A stretch of 64,000 bases of DNA from Tabrizicola flagellatus. Lineage in GTDB: Bacteria; Pseudomonadota; Alphaproteobacteria; Rhodobacterales; Rhodobacteraceae. Each line of letters starts with the position of its first letter. Within the stretch, counting starts at the first letter, position 1. The notes beneath the pieces were generated by a model. That model worked only from the letters and a program-made list of their open reading frames with translations. It searched no databases and was not told the origin of the DNA. The position numbers and the translations under genes are program-made. Location of the stretch: assembly GCF_008271465.1 (NCBI RefSeq), contig NZ_VMDU01000001.1:496001-560000 (forward strand), given 5' to 3'. Below, in pieces: positions 45,354 to 54,237 of this stretch.

Positions 45354-45370
45354 TGCACAAATTTTGTGCA
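45354..45370. promoter_or_regulatory. NtrC-type palindrome upstream of dusB-ntrBC
   Basis: TGCACAAATTTTGTGCA is a perfect palindrome of 17 bases and fits TGCAC-N7-GTGCA, the pattern of enteric NtrC sites. It lies 94 bases upstream of dusB and 69 before ispD, and a further half-site TTGTGCA occurs at 45272-45278. Autoregulation of ntrBC by NtrC is plausible. Rhodobacter NtrC sites need not follow the enteric pattern. Confidence 0.5.
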
Positions 45371-45438
45371 ATGCGCTGGTGCAAGCGCCAGATTGTCATG
45401 CAGGTCGGGCTGGATTAGGCAGAGGCAGAGGAGTCCGC

Positions 45439-46557
45439 ATGCGCACAGCCGTCATCATCGTTGCCGCCGGTCGCGGAAGCCGGATGGGCGGCGAAGTTCC
45501 CAAGCAATGGCAGGGGCTTGCAGGCAAGCCGGTGCTGGCGCACACGCTGGCGGCCTTTGCGGGCATGCAGTTGCTGCTGGTCGTCCACCCCGACGACCGC
45601 GCCCGGGCCGAGGCGCTGGGGGTGCCCTTCGTCACCGGCGGGGCGACGCGGGATGCCTCGGTCAGGGCGGGGCTGGAGGCGCTGGAGGGGACGGGGGTCG
45701 AGGCGGTGCTGATCCATGACGGCGCGCGGCCGCTGGTCAGCCGGGCGCTGATCGGCAGGTTGGTCGCGGCGCTGGAGCATCACGCGGGCGCGGCGCCGGC
45801 GCTGGCGGTGACGGATGCCCTGTGGCGCGGCGCGGCGGGGCTGGTCGCGGGGACGCAGGACCGGGCCGGGCTTTACCGCGCGCAGACCCCGCAGGCCTTC
45901 CGCTTTCCGGCGATTCTCGCGGCACATCGCGCCCATCCGGGCGGGGCGCTCGACGATGTGGAGGTCGCCCGCGACGCGGGGCTTGACGTGGCCATCGTCG
46001 AAGGCGAGGAAACCAATCTGAAGCTGACCTTCCCCGGCGATTTCGCCCGGGCCGAGGCGATCCTGAAGGGGCGCGAGATGGATGTGCGGCTGGGCAACGG
46101 CTATGACGTGCATGCCTTCTGCGAGGGCGATCACGTCTGGCTGTGCGGGGTGAAGGTGCCGCATGCACGTGGCCTTCTGGGCCATTCGGATGCCGATGTG
46201 GGGATGCATGCGCTGACCGACGCGATCTATGGCGCGCTGGCCGAGGGCGACATCGGCCGGCACTTCCCGCCCTCGGACCCGCAATGGAAGGGCGCGGCGA
46301 GCCACATCTTCCTGGCCCATGCCATCGGTCTTGCCCGGTCGCGAGGCTATGAGCTGGGCAACTGCGACGTGACGCTGGTCTGCGAGCGCCCGAAGATCGG
46401 CCCGCATGCCCTTGAAATGCAAGCGGAACTGGCGCGCATCATGGGGGTCGGGGCGGACCGCGTCTCGGTCAAGGCCACCACGTCCGAGCGTCTGGGTTTC
46501 ACCGGCCGGGAAGAGGGGATCGCGGCGCTGGCAACCGCGACGCTGGTGCGGGCATGA
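45439..46557 (+). CDS. ispDF: bifunctional MEP cytidylyltransferase / MECDP synthase (IspDF)
   Basis: Catalyses two steps of the non-mevalonate isoprenoid pathway (CDP-ME formation and cyclodiphosphate formation) needed for quinones and carotenoids. 372 residues. IspD domain 1 to about 210 opens [14 protein letters not shown]; IspF domain from about 214 opens [14 protein letters not shown] with metal ligands Asp and His and [14 protein letters not shown]. Fusion is usual in alphaproteobacteria. The ATG at 45439 has GAGGAG upstream; longer in-frame starts lie in the control region. Overlaps pgpA by 4 bases. Confidence 0.95.
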   Translation: MRTAVIIVAAGRGSRMGGEVPKQWQGLAGKPVLAHTLAAFAGMQLLLVVHPDDRARAEALGVPFVTGGATRDASVRAGLEALEGTGVEAVLIHDGARPLVSRALIGRLVAALEHHAGAAPALAVTDALWRGAAGLVAGTQDRAGLYRAQTPQAFRFPAILAAHRAHPGGALDDVEVARDAGLDVAIVEGEETNLKLTFPGDFARAEAILKGREMDVRLGNGYDVHAFCEGDHVWLCGVKVPHARGLLGHSDADVGMHALTDAIYGALAEGDIGRHFPPSDPQWKGAASHIFLAHAIGLARSRGYELGNCDVTLVCERPKIGPHALEMQAELARIMGVGADRVSVKATTSERLGFTGREEGIAALATATLVRA

Positions 46558-47054
46558 GCGGGCTCGTCGCCACCTTCTTCGGCGCGGGGCACCTGCGGCC
46601 GGCAAGCGGCACCTGGGCCAGCGCGATCACCGTGGCGCTGGCGGTTGCGGCCTATCAGGCGGGCTGGGCGCTGGCGGTGCCGGCGGGCTTTGTCCTGGCG
46701 ACGCTGGCAGGCTTCTGGGCGGTGCCGCGCTATCTGGCGCGGGCGGGCGGAGAGGATCCGTCCGAAGTGGTGATCGACGAGGTGGCGGGGCAGCTGCTGG
46801 CGCTGTGCTTCACGATCATCCCGCTCTGGCGGCACGGCGTGGACCTCCTGGCCGCCTGGCCGGGCTGGGTGGCGCCGTTCCTCTTGTTCCGGCTGTTCGA
46901 CATCTGGAAGCCCTGGCTGGTAGGCCGGGCCGACCGGAGGGGCGATGCGACGGGCGTGATGCTGGACGACCTCTGGGCGGGGCTGTTCGCGGGGGTCGCC
47001 GCGATGGGTCTGGCGGGCCTCTATCATGGGGTGGTGGAGCCATGGCTGGGGTAG
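46554..47054 (+). CDS. pgpA: phosphatidylglycerophosphatase A
   Basis: Dephosphorylates phosphatidylglycerophosphate to phosphatidylglycerol in the inner membrane. 166 residues. The PgpA pattern [14 protein letters not shown] near the N-terminus, [13 protein letters not shown] (acidic metal site) and [10 protein letters not shown] are intact, with about three or four helices between. Starts inside the ispDF stop (ATGA) and overlaps the next gene by 13 bases. Confidence 0.93.
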   Translation: MSGLVATFFGAGHLRPASGTWASAITVALAVAAYQAGWALAVPAGFVLATLAGFWAVPRYLARAGGEDPSEVVIDEVAGQLLALCFTIIPLWRHGVDLLAAWPGWVAPFLLFRLFDIWKPWLVGRADRRGDATGVMLDDLWAGLFAGVAAMGLAGLYHGVVEPWLG

Positions 47055-47518
47055 GTGTGGCCGAGATCCTGGTGCGGGCGCGCTACTGGGGCATCCGCAT
47101 CGCCACGGCGGAAAGCTGCACCGGCGGCATGGTCGCCGCGGCGCTGACCGACATCGCCGGGTCGTCCGACGTGTTCGAGCGCGGCTTCGTCACCTATTCC
47201 AACGCGGCGAAGATCGAGCTTCTGGGCGTCCGCCCCGAGACGCTGGCCGCGCATGGCGCGGTGTCCGAGGAGGTGGCGCGCGAGATGGCCGAGGGCGCAC
47301 TGGCCCATTCCAGGGCCGAGCTGGCCGTGGCCATCACCGGCATCGCCGGCCCCGGCGGGTCGGAGTTCAAGCCCGAGGGCCGGGTCTGCTTCGGCCTTGC
47401 CCAGCGTGGCCGCGAGACGCGGGTCGAGACGGTGGAATTTGGCGCGCCTGGCCGGGCGAAGGTGCGGGCGGCTGCGACAAGGCACGCGCTGGACCTGCTG
47501 GCCGGGGCCTTGGAGTAG
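47042..47518 (+). CDS. pncC: CinA C-terminal domain protein, nicotinamide-nucleotide amidase (PncC)
   Basis: Deamidates NMN to nicotinate mononucleotide in NAD recycling. 158 residues consisting only of the CinA-C/PncC domain, as is common in proteobacteria. Conserved [21 protein letters not shown] (Ser nucleophile region), [14 protein letters not shown] and [19 protein letters not shown] are visible. ATG at 47042 within the pgpA end. A 28-base palindrome follows the stop. No N-terminal CinA domain is present, so a competence role is not implied. Confidence 0.92.
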   Translation: MAGVGVAEILVRARYWGIRIATAESCTGGMVAAALTDIAGSSDVFERGFVTYSNAAKIELLGVRPETLAAHGAVSEEVAREMAEGALAHSRAELAVAITGIAGPGGSEFKPEGRVCFGLAQRGRETRVETVEFGAPGRAKVRAAATRHALDLLAGALE

Positions 47519-47546
47519 GGCCAGATCCTTTCGAAAGGATTTGGCC
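47519..47546. terminator. bidirectional hairpin terminator
   Basis: GGCCAGATCCTTTC followed directly by GAAAGGATTTGGCC: 14-base arms with one G-T wobble, centre TTCGAA. It begins one base after the pncC stop and ends 7 bases before the stop of the convergent esterase. Both sides lack long T-tracts. Confidence 0.7.
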
Positions 47547-47553
47547 CCCTGCC

Positions 47554-48420
47554 CTAAGGTTGCAGCGCGAAGAAGCGCAGGATTTCGGTGTTGGCGTCGA
47601 TCTCCTGCGTCTTGCCCTCGGTCAGCCGCGCCTTGCGCCCGCCGGGCCAGTGATGCGCCCCGCCCTCGACGGTCATCAGCCGCACCACGACGCGCCCGGC
47701 CTTGCTGTAGTCGGTCACGACGACCGCCGTGCCGTCATCCCTGCGGTCGATGCGGCGGCTGGACTCGCTCAGCGCCCCCCAGGGCGCCTTGAAGGCCCGG
47801 ACCACCGAGGCGACCGAGGAAAAGTCGGTCCGTGTCAGGCTCGAGTCGCCCTGCCCGCCCTCGTAGGGCACCATGGGATCGGCGGTGCCGTGGATGACAA
47901 GCGCCGGCACCCTGCCCTGCACCCGGTTGCGCGAGGTGTCCATGGTGCCGGCGACCCCGGCCACGGCCCGCACCCGCGCGGGGTTCCGCGCGGCGAAGGT
48001 CTCGGCCATGATCGAGCCATTGGACATGCCGGTCAGGAAGACCCGCGAGCCGTCAACGCCGAAACGCTTTGCGGCGTCGGCGATCACCTGTTCGAGAAAG
48101 CCGATGTCGTCGATGCCCTGCCGCGCGGCATAGCCGCAGCAGTAGCCGCCGTTCCAGGTCAGAAGCCGTTCGCCCCGCCGCCCGGTGCCCGCGGGGAAGG
48201 CCACGGCAAAACCTTGTCGGTTCGCCGCCCGGGCCAGGCCCGACGCACTGGCGAACTGGTCGGGATCCCCGCCCCCGCCGTGCAGGGCCAGGATCAGGGG
48301 CGCCCCCGAGGCGCGGGCGGGCAGATAGATTTCATACCAGCGCTCGCCGAGCCGGACCGTCTCGGCGGCAGCGGCGATGGGAAGGAGAAGCAGGGCAAGG
48401 AGAAGGGCAAAGCGTCGCAC
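47554..48420 (-). CDS. secreted esterase / PHB depolymerase-like (LpqC, CE1 type)
   Basis: 288 residues with an N-terminal signal peptide (MRRFALLLALLLLPIAAAAE), so periplasmic or secreted. Alpha/beta-hydrolase with oxyanion region LALHGGGGD, nucleophile Ser133 in GMSNG, Asp in VIHGTADP and His in EGGAHHWPGG. Closest families are feruloyl esterase/acetylxylan esterase CE1 and extracellular PHB depolymerase; substrate not determinable. GTG start at 48420 with GGAGG six bases upstream. Conserved tandem Cys (YCCGY) may form a disulfide. Confidence 0.88.
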   Translation of the reverse strand: MRRFALLLALLLLPIAAAAETVRLGERWYEIYLPARASGAPLILALHGGGGDPDQFASASGLARAANRQGFAVAFPAGTGRRGERLLTWNGGYCCGYAARQGIDDIGFLEQVIADAAKRFGVDGSRVFLTGMSNGSIMAETFAARNPARVRAVAGVAGTMDTSRNRVQGRVPALVIHGTADPMVPYEGGQGDSSLTRTDFSSVASVVRAFKAPWGALSESSRRIDRRDDGTAVVVTDYSKAGRVVVRLMTVEGGAHHWPGGRKARLTEGKTQEIDANTEILRFFALQP

Positions 48421-48477
48421 GGGATACCTCCGTTGGAATGTGAGGCAATCACGCCGGCGTGAGGGATTTCCGTCGCG

Positions 48478-48936
48478 TCAGGCCGCGCCCGGCCCGTAAA
48501 GCTCTGCCGCGCGCCGTTCGAAGGCGCGGACCACCCGCTGCATGGCATCGTTGAACACCACGCCGATGATGCCTTGCAGGATCGCGTTGCGGAATTCGAA
48601 ATCGACGTGGAAATCCACCTCGCAGCCGCCCGGCGCATCGCGGAAGGCCCAGTTCGAGCGCATGTAACGGAAGGGTCCGTCGATGTATTCGGTGTCGATC
48701 CGCTTCTGGTCAGGCCAGAGCGTCACCCGGCTGCCGAAGCGTTCGCGGAACACCTTGAAGCTGATGACGAGATCGGCCTCCATCACCTCTCCCCCGCCGG
48801 GGATCGGCCGGCGCGAGCGGATGCGGGCGGCCGAGTTCCAGGGCAGGAACTTCGGGTAGGACGCGACATCGGCCACCAGATCATACATCTGCTGGGCGGT
48901 ATAGGGCAGGCGCTTGGTCTCGGAATGGGTCGGCAT
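48478..48936 (-). CDS. COQ10/RatA-type START-domain protein (ubiquinone-binding)
   Basis: 152 residues of the polyketide cyclase/START-like family, which in bacteria binds ubiquinone or (RatA) was linked to ribosome assembly. MPTHSETKRLPYTAQQMYDLVADVASYPKFLPW is the family opening (shown in part: YDLVADVASYPKFLPW), with a C-terminal helix VVFNDAMQRVVRAFERRAAEL. A longer in-frame start at 48984 exists; the ATG at 48936 gives the family start. Right next to lipA in many Rhodobacteraceae; here about 3 kb away. Ubiquinone binding is family knowledge, not seen in sequence. Confidence 0.85.
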   Translation of the reverse strand: MPTHSETKRLPYTAQQMYDLVADVASYPKFLPWNSAARIRSRRPIPGGGEVMEADLVISFKVFRERFGSRVTLWPDQKRIDTEYIDGPFRYMRSNWAFRDAPGGCEVDFHVDFEFRNAILQGIIGVVFNDAMQRVVRAFERRAAELYGPGAA

Positions 48937-49057
48937 CGACGTCTCTCTTGCCCGTGATGTGGCCCGAGACGCGGCCAAGATCAAGCGGGCGTCCTGTCAC
49001 GGCCTAGGCAAGGGCGGCCCTTGGCGCTAGGAAGGGGCGAGCAGTCAGGACAGAGCC

Positions 49058-49603
49058 ATGCCCGAACGCCCCTATGTCATCGACCGGATGATCAGCGCGA
49101 AGTCCATTGCCGCGCGGGTCGAGGCGCTGGCACGCGAGATCACGCGCTATTTCGAGGGCACCGACAAGCTGGTGGTGGTGGGGCTTCTGCGAGGGTCCTT
49201 CGTGTTCATCGCCGACCTCGTGCGCGAGATCGACCTGCCGGTGGAGGTGGATTTCCTGGAAGCCTCCTCCTACGGCGATGCGATGCATTCCAGCCGCGAG
49301 GTGCGCATCCTGAAGGATCTGCGCGGCGAGATCGCGGGCCGCGACGTGCTGGTGGTCGAGGACATCATCGACACGGGCTTCACGCTCTCGCATGTGCTGC
49401 ACCTGTTGCAGGCGCGCGGCCCGGCGCGGCTGAAGACCTGCGCGCTTCTGGACAAGCCCTCGCGGCGGGAAGTCCCGGTCAGGGCCGACTGGACGGGGTT
49501 CGAGATTCCCGACGAATTCGTCGTGGGCTACGGGATCGACTTCGCGCAAAGGAACCGGAACCTGCCCTATATCGGCAAGGTGCGGTTCACGGAGGAGGCA
49601 TGA
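49058..49603 (+). CDS. hpt: hypoxanthine (guanine) phosphoribosyltransferase
   Basis: Purine salvage: converts hypoxanthine or guanine with PRPP to IMP or GMP. 181 residues with the PRPP-binding loop [14 protein letters not shown] (about 97-110), [16 protein letters not shown] and the C-terminal [25 protein letters not shown] at 49058. The stop is overlapped by the ATG of a small membrane-protein gene (ATGA), so they are cotranslated. Confidence 0.95.
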   Translation: MPERPYVIDRMISAKSIAARVEALAREITRYFEGTDKLVVVGLLRGSFVFIADLVREIDLPVEVDFLEASSYGDAMHSSREVRILKDLRGEIAGRDVLVVEDIIDTGFTLSHVLHLLQARGPARLKTCALLDKPSRREVPVRADWTGFEIPDEFVVGYGIDFAQRNRNLPYIGKVRFTEEA

Positions 49604-49776
49604 ACCAGCTTCTGTGGCTTCTGCGCGCGAAGCGCTGGGTGCAGAACCCGCCCTCGGCGGCCCGTGTGAAGCTGGTGCTGGGCGTCGTCGCGGCTTGCCT
49701 CGCCGTGGTCGTGCTGGAACGCATCTTCGGCTGGCCCGACTGGCTGGCGGTGGACAGCCTGTGCCGCAATCCGTGA
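49600..49776 (+). CDS. 58-residue single-pass membrane protein, unknown
   Basis: Small open reading frame starting at the ATG that overlaps the hpt stop. [18 protein letters not shown] is followed by a hydrophobic helix at about 25-42 ([19 protein letters not shown]) and the short tail [14 protein letters not shown] with one cysteine. The exact ATGA overlap and the clear membrane helix argue for a real gene. It precedes a cytochrome c gene by 57 bases, so a role near the respiratory membrane is conceivable but unproven. Confidence 0.65.
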   Translation: MNQLLWLLRAKRWVQNPPSAARVKLVLGVVAACLAVVVLERIFGWPDWLAVDSLCRNP

Positions 49777-49833
49777 TTGGACGCGGGGCACGGGTCGGAT
49801 AGGCTCGCGTCCGGGTTGCAGACGGAGAACGGG

Positions 49834-50721
49834 ATGCGGATCTTGCGCTGGCTGGTGGTCCTGGGGCTGATCGCGGCGGGCGGGGTCTATGTCATGGCCC
49901 GGCCGCAGCCGCTGGCGGCGACGGCGGTGGCGAACCTGACCGGCGATGCGGCGAAGGGCGAACTCGTGTTCTGGGCCGCCGGCTGCGCCTCGTGCCACAT
50001 GGCCGAGGGCGCGAAGGGCGAGGCGCAGCTCGTCCTGTCGGGCGGGCAGCGGTTCCCCTCGGACTTCGGCACCTTCGTCGCGCCGAACATCAGTCAGGAC
50101 CCCGAACACGGGATCGGCGCCTGGTCTCTCCTTGACCTCGCCAATGCGCTGAAGCGCGGGGTCAGCCCGGAGGGCGAGCATTACTACCCTGCCCTGCCCT
50201 ATGCGTCCTATGCGAAGATGCAGATGCAGGACGTGGCCGACCTTTACGCCTTTCTCAAGACCCTGCCGGCCGATCCCACGCCGAGCCAGCCGCACGAGCT
50301 GGCCTTTCCCTTCTCGCTGCGCGAGACGGTCGGGGTCTGGAAGCTGATGTTCCTGTCCGAGGATTGGGCGCTGCCGGGGAACCTGACCCCCACCGCCGCG
50401 CGCGGCCGCTACATCGCCGAGGCGCTGGCCCATTGCGGCGAGTGCCATACGCCGCGCAACCTTGTGGGCGGGCTCGACACCGCGCGCTGGCTGGGCGGGG
50501 CGCCGAACCCCTCGGGCCAGGGACGGATCCCGAACATCACGCCGGGCAAGCTGGGCTGGAGCGCGGGCGACATCGTGCAATACCTGACCACGGGCTTCAC
50601 GCCGGACTATGACAGCGTGGGCGGCCACATGGCGCATGTGGTGGAGAACATGGCACGCCTGCCGGAAAGCGACCGGGTGGCGGTGGCGGAATACCTGCTG
50701 GCGGTGCCGAACGTCGAATGA
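49834..50721 (+). CDS. membrane-anchored diheme cytochrome c
   Basis: 295 residues. N-terminal helix (residues 4-21) as uncleaved anchor or signal, then two cytochrome c domains with heme sites CASCH (51-55) and CGECH (201-205). Similar to the cytochrome subunits of membrane dehydrogenases (GMC, aldehyde or sugar dehydrogenases) with NISQDPEHGIGAWS and NITPGKLGWSAGDIVQYLTTG repeats. Start at the ATG 49834 with GGAG six bases before it. No dehydrogenase partner is adjacent, so it may serve as a stand-alone electron carrier. Confidence 0.88.
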   Translation: MRILRWLVVLGLIAAGGVYVMARPQPLAATAVANLTGDAAKGELVFWAAGCASCHMAEGAKGEAQLVLSGGQRFPSDFGTFVAPNISQDPEHGIGAWSLLDLANALKRGVSPEGEHYYPALPYASYAKMQMQDVADLYAFLKTLPADPTPSQPHELAFPFSLRETVGVWKLMFLSEDWALPGNLTPTAARGRYIAEALAHCGECHTPRNLVGGLDTARWLGGAPNPSGQGRIPNITPGKLGWSAGDIVQYLTTGFTPDYDSVGGHMAHVVENMARLPESDRVAVAEYLLAVPNVE

Positions 50722-50832
50722 GCGGGCACTGTGGCTTTCCCACACGCATGCCGGGGAATGTCGCGCCCGACGACTTTTCCTCTGCCTCCGGTTGCGCGAT
50801 ACTCGGGGCATCTGATCTGAACGGAACGTGAC

Positions 50833-51720
50833 ATGCGCAGCTTACTCCTCGCTTCCCTCGTCGCAACGACCTCGCTTCCGGCGCTGGCGCAGACCGCCGA
50901 AACCGGCCTGACCTTCGGCGGAAAGGTCGAGCTGGAATATCTGGATGCCGACACCACCCATCTGTGGGCCTTCGATGGCGACCTGAGCGCGTCCTGGCGG
51001 TCGGGCGGGCTTCTGGGCTTCGATGCGGCGCTGGATACGACCTATCTCGAGGACGGCTCGGAATTGACCAATGTCTGGGCGGCGCTGGTCCTGTCCACCG
51101 ACATCGGTGAATTCGCCGTCGGTGCGCCGCGCCCGGTGGTGGACCGGTTCAATGTCATGCCCGACTTCTCCTCTTCGTCGGTTCTGGATCTGGATATCGG
51201 CATCCTGACCTCGAATTACACGGCCCTGGCGAGCGGCTTCGACAATGGCATGACCCCCGGCCTGACCTATGTCGGCACCTCGGGCAATCTGACCTACGGT
51301 GGGGGCTATCACCAGATCAGCGACGAGTTCGAGTCCATCGACGTTATTGAAGGCGCGATGACCTACGCGGCGGCCGGCACGACCTATTTCATCAACGGAG
51401 AGTTCGTGGACGGGTCGGATGGCAGCTACACGCTAATGCGGATCGGTGCGCTGCACGATGCCGACCGGTTCGACATTGGAGCGGCGCTGTCGCAGTTGCG
51501 GATCCCGGATACCCGCCACACCCTCAGGCTTTACGGCAGCGTGGACGTGATCGACTCGCTGTCGATCACCGGCGACGTGCTGATGGTGGAGGACTCTTTC
51601 GATCTCTACTCGCTGTCCGCGCGCTACGAGATGGCGAACGGTATCTTCGTCGAAGGCGGCGGCATAAAGATCCAGGACGGACCCGAGATCTATGACATCG
51701 GCGTCGGGTTTAAGTTCTGA
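50833..51720 (+). CDS. outer-membrane porin-like beta-barrel protein
   Basis: 295 residues with a Sec signal peptide (MRSLLLASLVATTSLPALA, cleavage after ALA-Q). Alternating hydrophobic/polar strands throughout and a C-terminal aromatic end (IGVGFKF, terminal Phe) typical of outer-membrane barrels inserted by Bam. Resembles small porins in Rhodobacteraceae, but no specific family is certain. Flanked by a clear terminator. Substrate unknown. Confidence 0.72.
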   Translation: MRSLLLASLVATTSLPALAQTAETGLTFGGKVELEYLDADTTHLWAFDGDLSASWRSGGLLGFDAALDTTYLEDGSELTNVWAALVLSTDIGEFAVGAPRPVVDRFNVMPDFSSSSVLDLDIGILTSNYTALASGFDNGMTPGLTYVGTSGNLTYGGGYHQISDEFESIDVIEGAMTYAAAGTTYFINGEFVDGSDGSYTLMRIGALHDADRFDIGAALSQLRIPDTRHTLRLYGSVDVIDSLSITGDVLMVEDSFDLYSLSARYEMANGIFVEGGGIKIQDGPEIYDIGVGFKF

Positions 51721-51741
51721 CGCTCGCGCAGGAAACGCCAG

Positions 51742-51763
51742 GGCCGCCTTCGGGCGGCCTTTT
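51742..51763 (+). terminator. rho-independent terminator after the porin gene
   Basis: GGCCGCC-TTCG-GGCGGCC followed by TTTT: a perfect 7-base-pair GC stem with a UUCG tetraloop, 21 bases after the porin-like stop and just before the convergent lipA stop. Strong by sequence; likely also ends lipA transcripts in part. Confidence 0.85.
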
Positions 51764-51767
51764 CGTT

Positions 51768-52712
51768 TCAGCCCCGCCCCGCCTGCCGCGCGGCCCGCAT
51801 CCGGGCGAAATCGTCGCCCGCGTGATAGGATGACCGGGTCAGGGGCGTAGCCGAGACCATCAGGAACCCCTTGCCCCAGGCCGCGGTCTCGTAGGCCTTG
51901 AATTCCTCGGGCGTGACGAACCGGTCGACCCGGTGGTGCTTGGGCGTCGGTTGCAAGTACTGGCCGATGGTCAGGAAATCGACATCGGCCGAGCGCATGT
52001 CGTCCATCACCTGCAACACGGCCTGCCGCGTCTCGCCGAGGCCGACCATGATGCCGGACTTGGTGAACATCATCGGGTCCAGTTCCTTGACCCGCTGGAG
52101 AAGCCGCAGCGAGTGGAAGTAGCGCGCGCCGGGGCGGACCTCGTGATAGAGGCCGGGCACCGTTTCGAGGTTGTGGTTGAAGACATCGGGGCGCGCCTCG
52201 ACCACCTTTTCCAGCGCCGAGGGCGGGCATTTCAGGAAGTCGGGGGTCAGCACCTCGATGGTGGTGCCGGGCGAGCGATGCCGGATCGCGCGGATCGTCT
52301 GGGCGAAATGTTCCGCCCCGCCGTCCTCCAGATCATCGCGGTCCACGCTGGTGATCACCACATGGCTCAGTCCCAGTTCGGCCACCGCATGGGCGACGCG
52401 GCCCGGTTCGAACATATCGAGCGCCTGGGGCTTGCCGGTCGCCACGTTGCAGAAGGTGCAGCCGCGGGTGCAGATCTCGCCCATGATCATCATGGTGGCG
52501 TGGCCCTGGGACCAGCATTCGCCGACATTGGGGCAGCCGGCCTCCTCGCAGACGGTGACCAGCTTCTTTTCGCGCAGGATGTCGCGGGTCTGCTTGTAGC
52601 CTTCCGAGGTCGGGGCCTTGACGCGGATCCAGGCGGGTTTCTTCGGCTGGGCATTGTCGGGCCGATGCGCCTTTTCGGGGTGACGTCCTTCGGGAATCTT
52701 GAGGTCGCGCAC
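51768..52712 (-). CDS. lipA: lipoyl synthase (radical SAM)
   Basis: Inserts two sulfurs into protein-bound octanoate to make lipoyl groups for pyruvate and 2-oxoglutarate dehydrogenase. 314 residues. The auxiliary cluster cysteines Cys55, Cys60 and Cys66 ([13 protein letters not shown]) and the radical SAM cluster CTRGCTFC (Cys81, Cys85, Cys88) are all present, as is the C-terminal SSYHAGDDF with the conserved Ser. GTG start at 52712 with a purine-rich AGGGGGAA upstream. Divergent from aqpZ with a 127-base gap. Confidence 0.97.
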   Translation of the reverse strand: MRDLKIPEGRHPEKAHRPDNAQPKKPAWIRVKAPTSEGYKQTRDILREKKLVTVCEEAGCPNVGECWSQGHATMMIMGEICTRGCTFCNVATGKPQALDMFEPGRVAHAVAELGLSHVVITSVDRDDLEDGGAEHFAQTIRAIRHRSPGTTIEVLTPDFLKCPPSALEKVVEARPDVFNHNLETVPGLYHEVRPGARYFHSLRLLQRVKELDPMMFTKSGIMVGLGETRQAVLQVMDDMRSADVDFLTIGQYLQPTPKHHRVDRFVTPEEFKAYETAAWGKGFLMVSATPLTRSSYHAGDDFARMRAARQAGRG

Positions 52713-52839
52713 GGAAATTTCCCCCTGACCGCATGGTTCCTTTCCAGATAAGCCCGTTTCCGACCCAAGGCAACGCGGTCAAGGCCCCGTCTGGCGCCCT
52801 CCGCCCATGCAGCGGGTGCAAGTCAGTGTGGAGTGCGTG

Positions 52840-53523
52840 ATGTCCAAGACCTTCATCGCCGAGATGATCGGCACGGCAATCCTGGTCCTGTTCGGCTGCG
52901 GCGCCGCGGTGCTGATGGGGGCCGAGATCGGCATGACCGGGATCGCGCTGGCCTTCGGGCTGGCCATCGTGGCGGCGGCCTACGGGATCGGCCCGATCTC
53001 GGGCGCGCATCTGAATCCGGCGGTGAGCCTCGGGGCCTTCCTTGCCGGGCGCATGTCCGGCGCGGCGCTGGCAAGCTATGTGGTGGCGCAGCTGGTCGGT
53101 GCGGTTCTGGGCGCGGCGATCCTTTATGCGATCGCCTCGGGCAAGGCGGGCTATGACATCGCGGTCAACGGTCTGGGGCAGAACGGTTACGGCGCGGGTT
53201 ATCTTGGTGAATACGGCCTCGGCTCGGCGCTGATCTTCGAGGCAGTCATGACCTTCCTCTTCGTCACCGTGATCCTGGGCGCCACGCAGGAGGGTGCGCC
53301 GGCCGAATTGGCCGGGCTGGCGATCGGCCTGACGCTGGCGGCGATCCATCTGGTCGGAATCAACGTCACCGGCGTTTCGGTGAACCCGGCGCGGTCCTTC
53401 GGCCCGGCGCTGTTCGTCGGCGGCAAGGCGATGGCCGATCTCTGGGTCTTCATCGCCGCGCCGCTTGCCGGAGGCGCGCTGGCCGGGATCCTGCACCGGG
53501 CGGGAGTTACGCGCGCCGCCTGA
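52840..53523 (+). CDS. aqpZ: aquaporin Z
   Basis: Water channel in the inner membrane. 227 residues, six helices plus two half-helices with NPA boxes at 59-61 (HLNPAVS) and 182-184 (VNPARS). Selectivity-filter His170 and Arg185 are present, which favours a water rather than glycerol channel. The ATG at 52840 has GGAG seven bases upstream; a longer in-frame start at 52807 is weaker. A strong hairpin follows the stop. Confidence 0.94.
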   Translation: MSKTFIAEMIGTAILVLFGCGAAVLMGAEIGMTGIALAFGLAIVAAAYGIGPISGAHLNPAVSLGAFLAGRMSGAALASYVVAQLVGAVLGAAILYAIASGKAGYDIAVNGLGQNGYGAGYLGEYGLGSALIFEAVMTFLFVTVILGATQEGAPAELAGLAIGLTLAAIHLVGINVTGVSVNPARSFGPALFVGGKAMADLWVFIAAPLAGGALAGILHRAGVTRAA

Positions 53524-53565
53524 CAGGCAGGCTGGCCGCGCGATCCGGGGACGGGGAACCCCGGA

Positions 53566-53599
53566 GGAAGGGGGGCGTCCATTCTGACGCCCCCCTTCC
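53566..53599 (+). terminator. hairpin terminator after aqpZ
   Basis: GGAAGGGGGGCGTC / GACGCCCCCCTTCC form a perfect 14-base-pair stem with loop CATTCT, 43 bases after the aqpZ stop. No T-tract follows. One of the strongest hairpins in the window; it separates aqpZ from the following LysE gene on the same strand. Confidence 0.75.
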
Positions 53600-53664
53600 G
53601 GCTTGATGCGGATCAATGCCGGCCCCTTGCCGAACGGGCAGGAAGGCCCCAGAAACAGGGGGTC

Positions 53665-54237
53665 ATGATGTCCGTCACCGAACTTGCGCTGGCCGTCCTG
53701 CTCCTGCTGCTCACGCCGGGGCCGACCAATTCGCTGATGCTGCTCGCCGGGGCGGAACGGGGCTGGGGCGGGGCCTTGCGGCTGATCCCGGCCGAGCTTG
53801 CGGGCTATTTTTTGACCGTACTGCCGCTGGCCCTGGCGTGCGCGGCGCTTCTGGACGGGGCCGAGACCCTGCGCAGCCTGGTGACGCTGGCGGCGGGCAC
53901 CTGGGTTGCGGTGCTGGCGGTCCGGCTGTGGCGGCTGCCCGAGACGGTGGCGGCCGGTCAGGCCGTGAGCGCGCGCGCGCTGTTCGTGACGACCGCGCTG
54001 AACCCCAAGGCACTCCTCTTCGGACTGGTCCTCCTGCCCTCGCCCGACCGGCTGGGGGCTAACCTGGCGCTGTTTGCGGGGCTGGTGGTTCTGGTGGCGA
54101 TGCTCTGGGCAGGCCTTGGCGCCGTCCTGCGCCGGGGGAGCGGCCAGCCGCGGGCGCTGTTCGTGCTGCGGCGGCTGGCCTCGGTCTGGCTGGCGGCGAT
54201 CTCGCTGGTGCTGATCGCGCGCGGGGTCGCAGCCTAG
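53665..54237 (+). CDS. LysE/RhtB family amino-acid exporter
   Basis: 190 residues with six hydrophobic helices and the family N-terminal motif LLLLLTPGPTNSLML (related to GPG of RhtB). Exports an amino acid or homoserine-lactone-like metabolite; which one cannot be told. ATG at 53665 with a second ATG one codon later. Its TAG stop overlaps the stop of the convergent HTH gene on a shared CTAG, the second such case in the window. Confidence 0.82.
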   Translation: MMSVTELALAVLLLLLTPGPTNSLMLLAGAERGWGGALRLIPAELAGYFLTVLPLALACAALLDGAETLRSLVTLAAGTWVAVLAVRLWRLPETVAAGQAVSARALFVTTALNPKALLFGLVLLPSPDRLGANLALFAGLVVLVAMLWAGLGAVLRRGSGQPRALFVLRRLASVWLAAISLVLIARGVAA

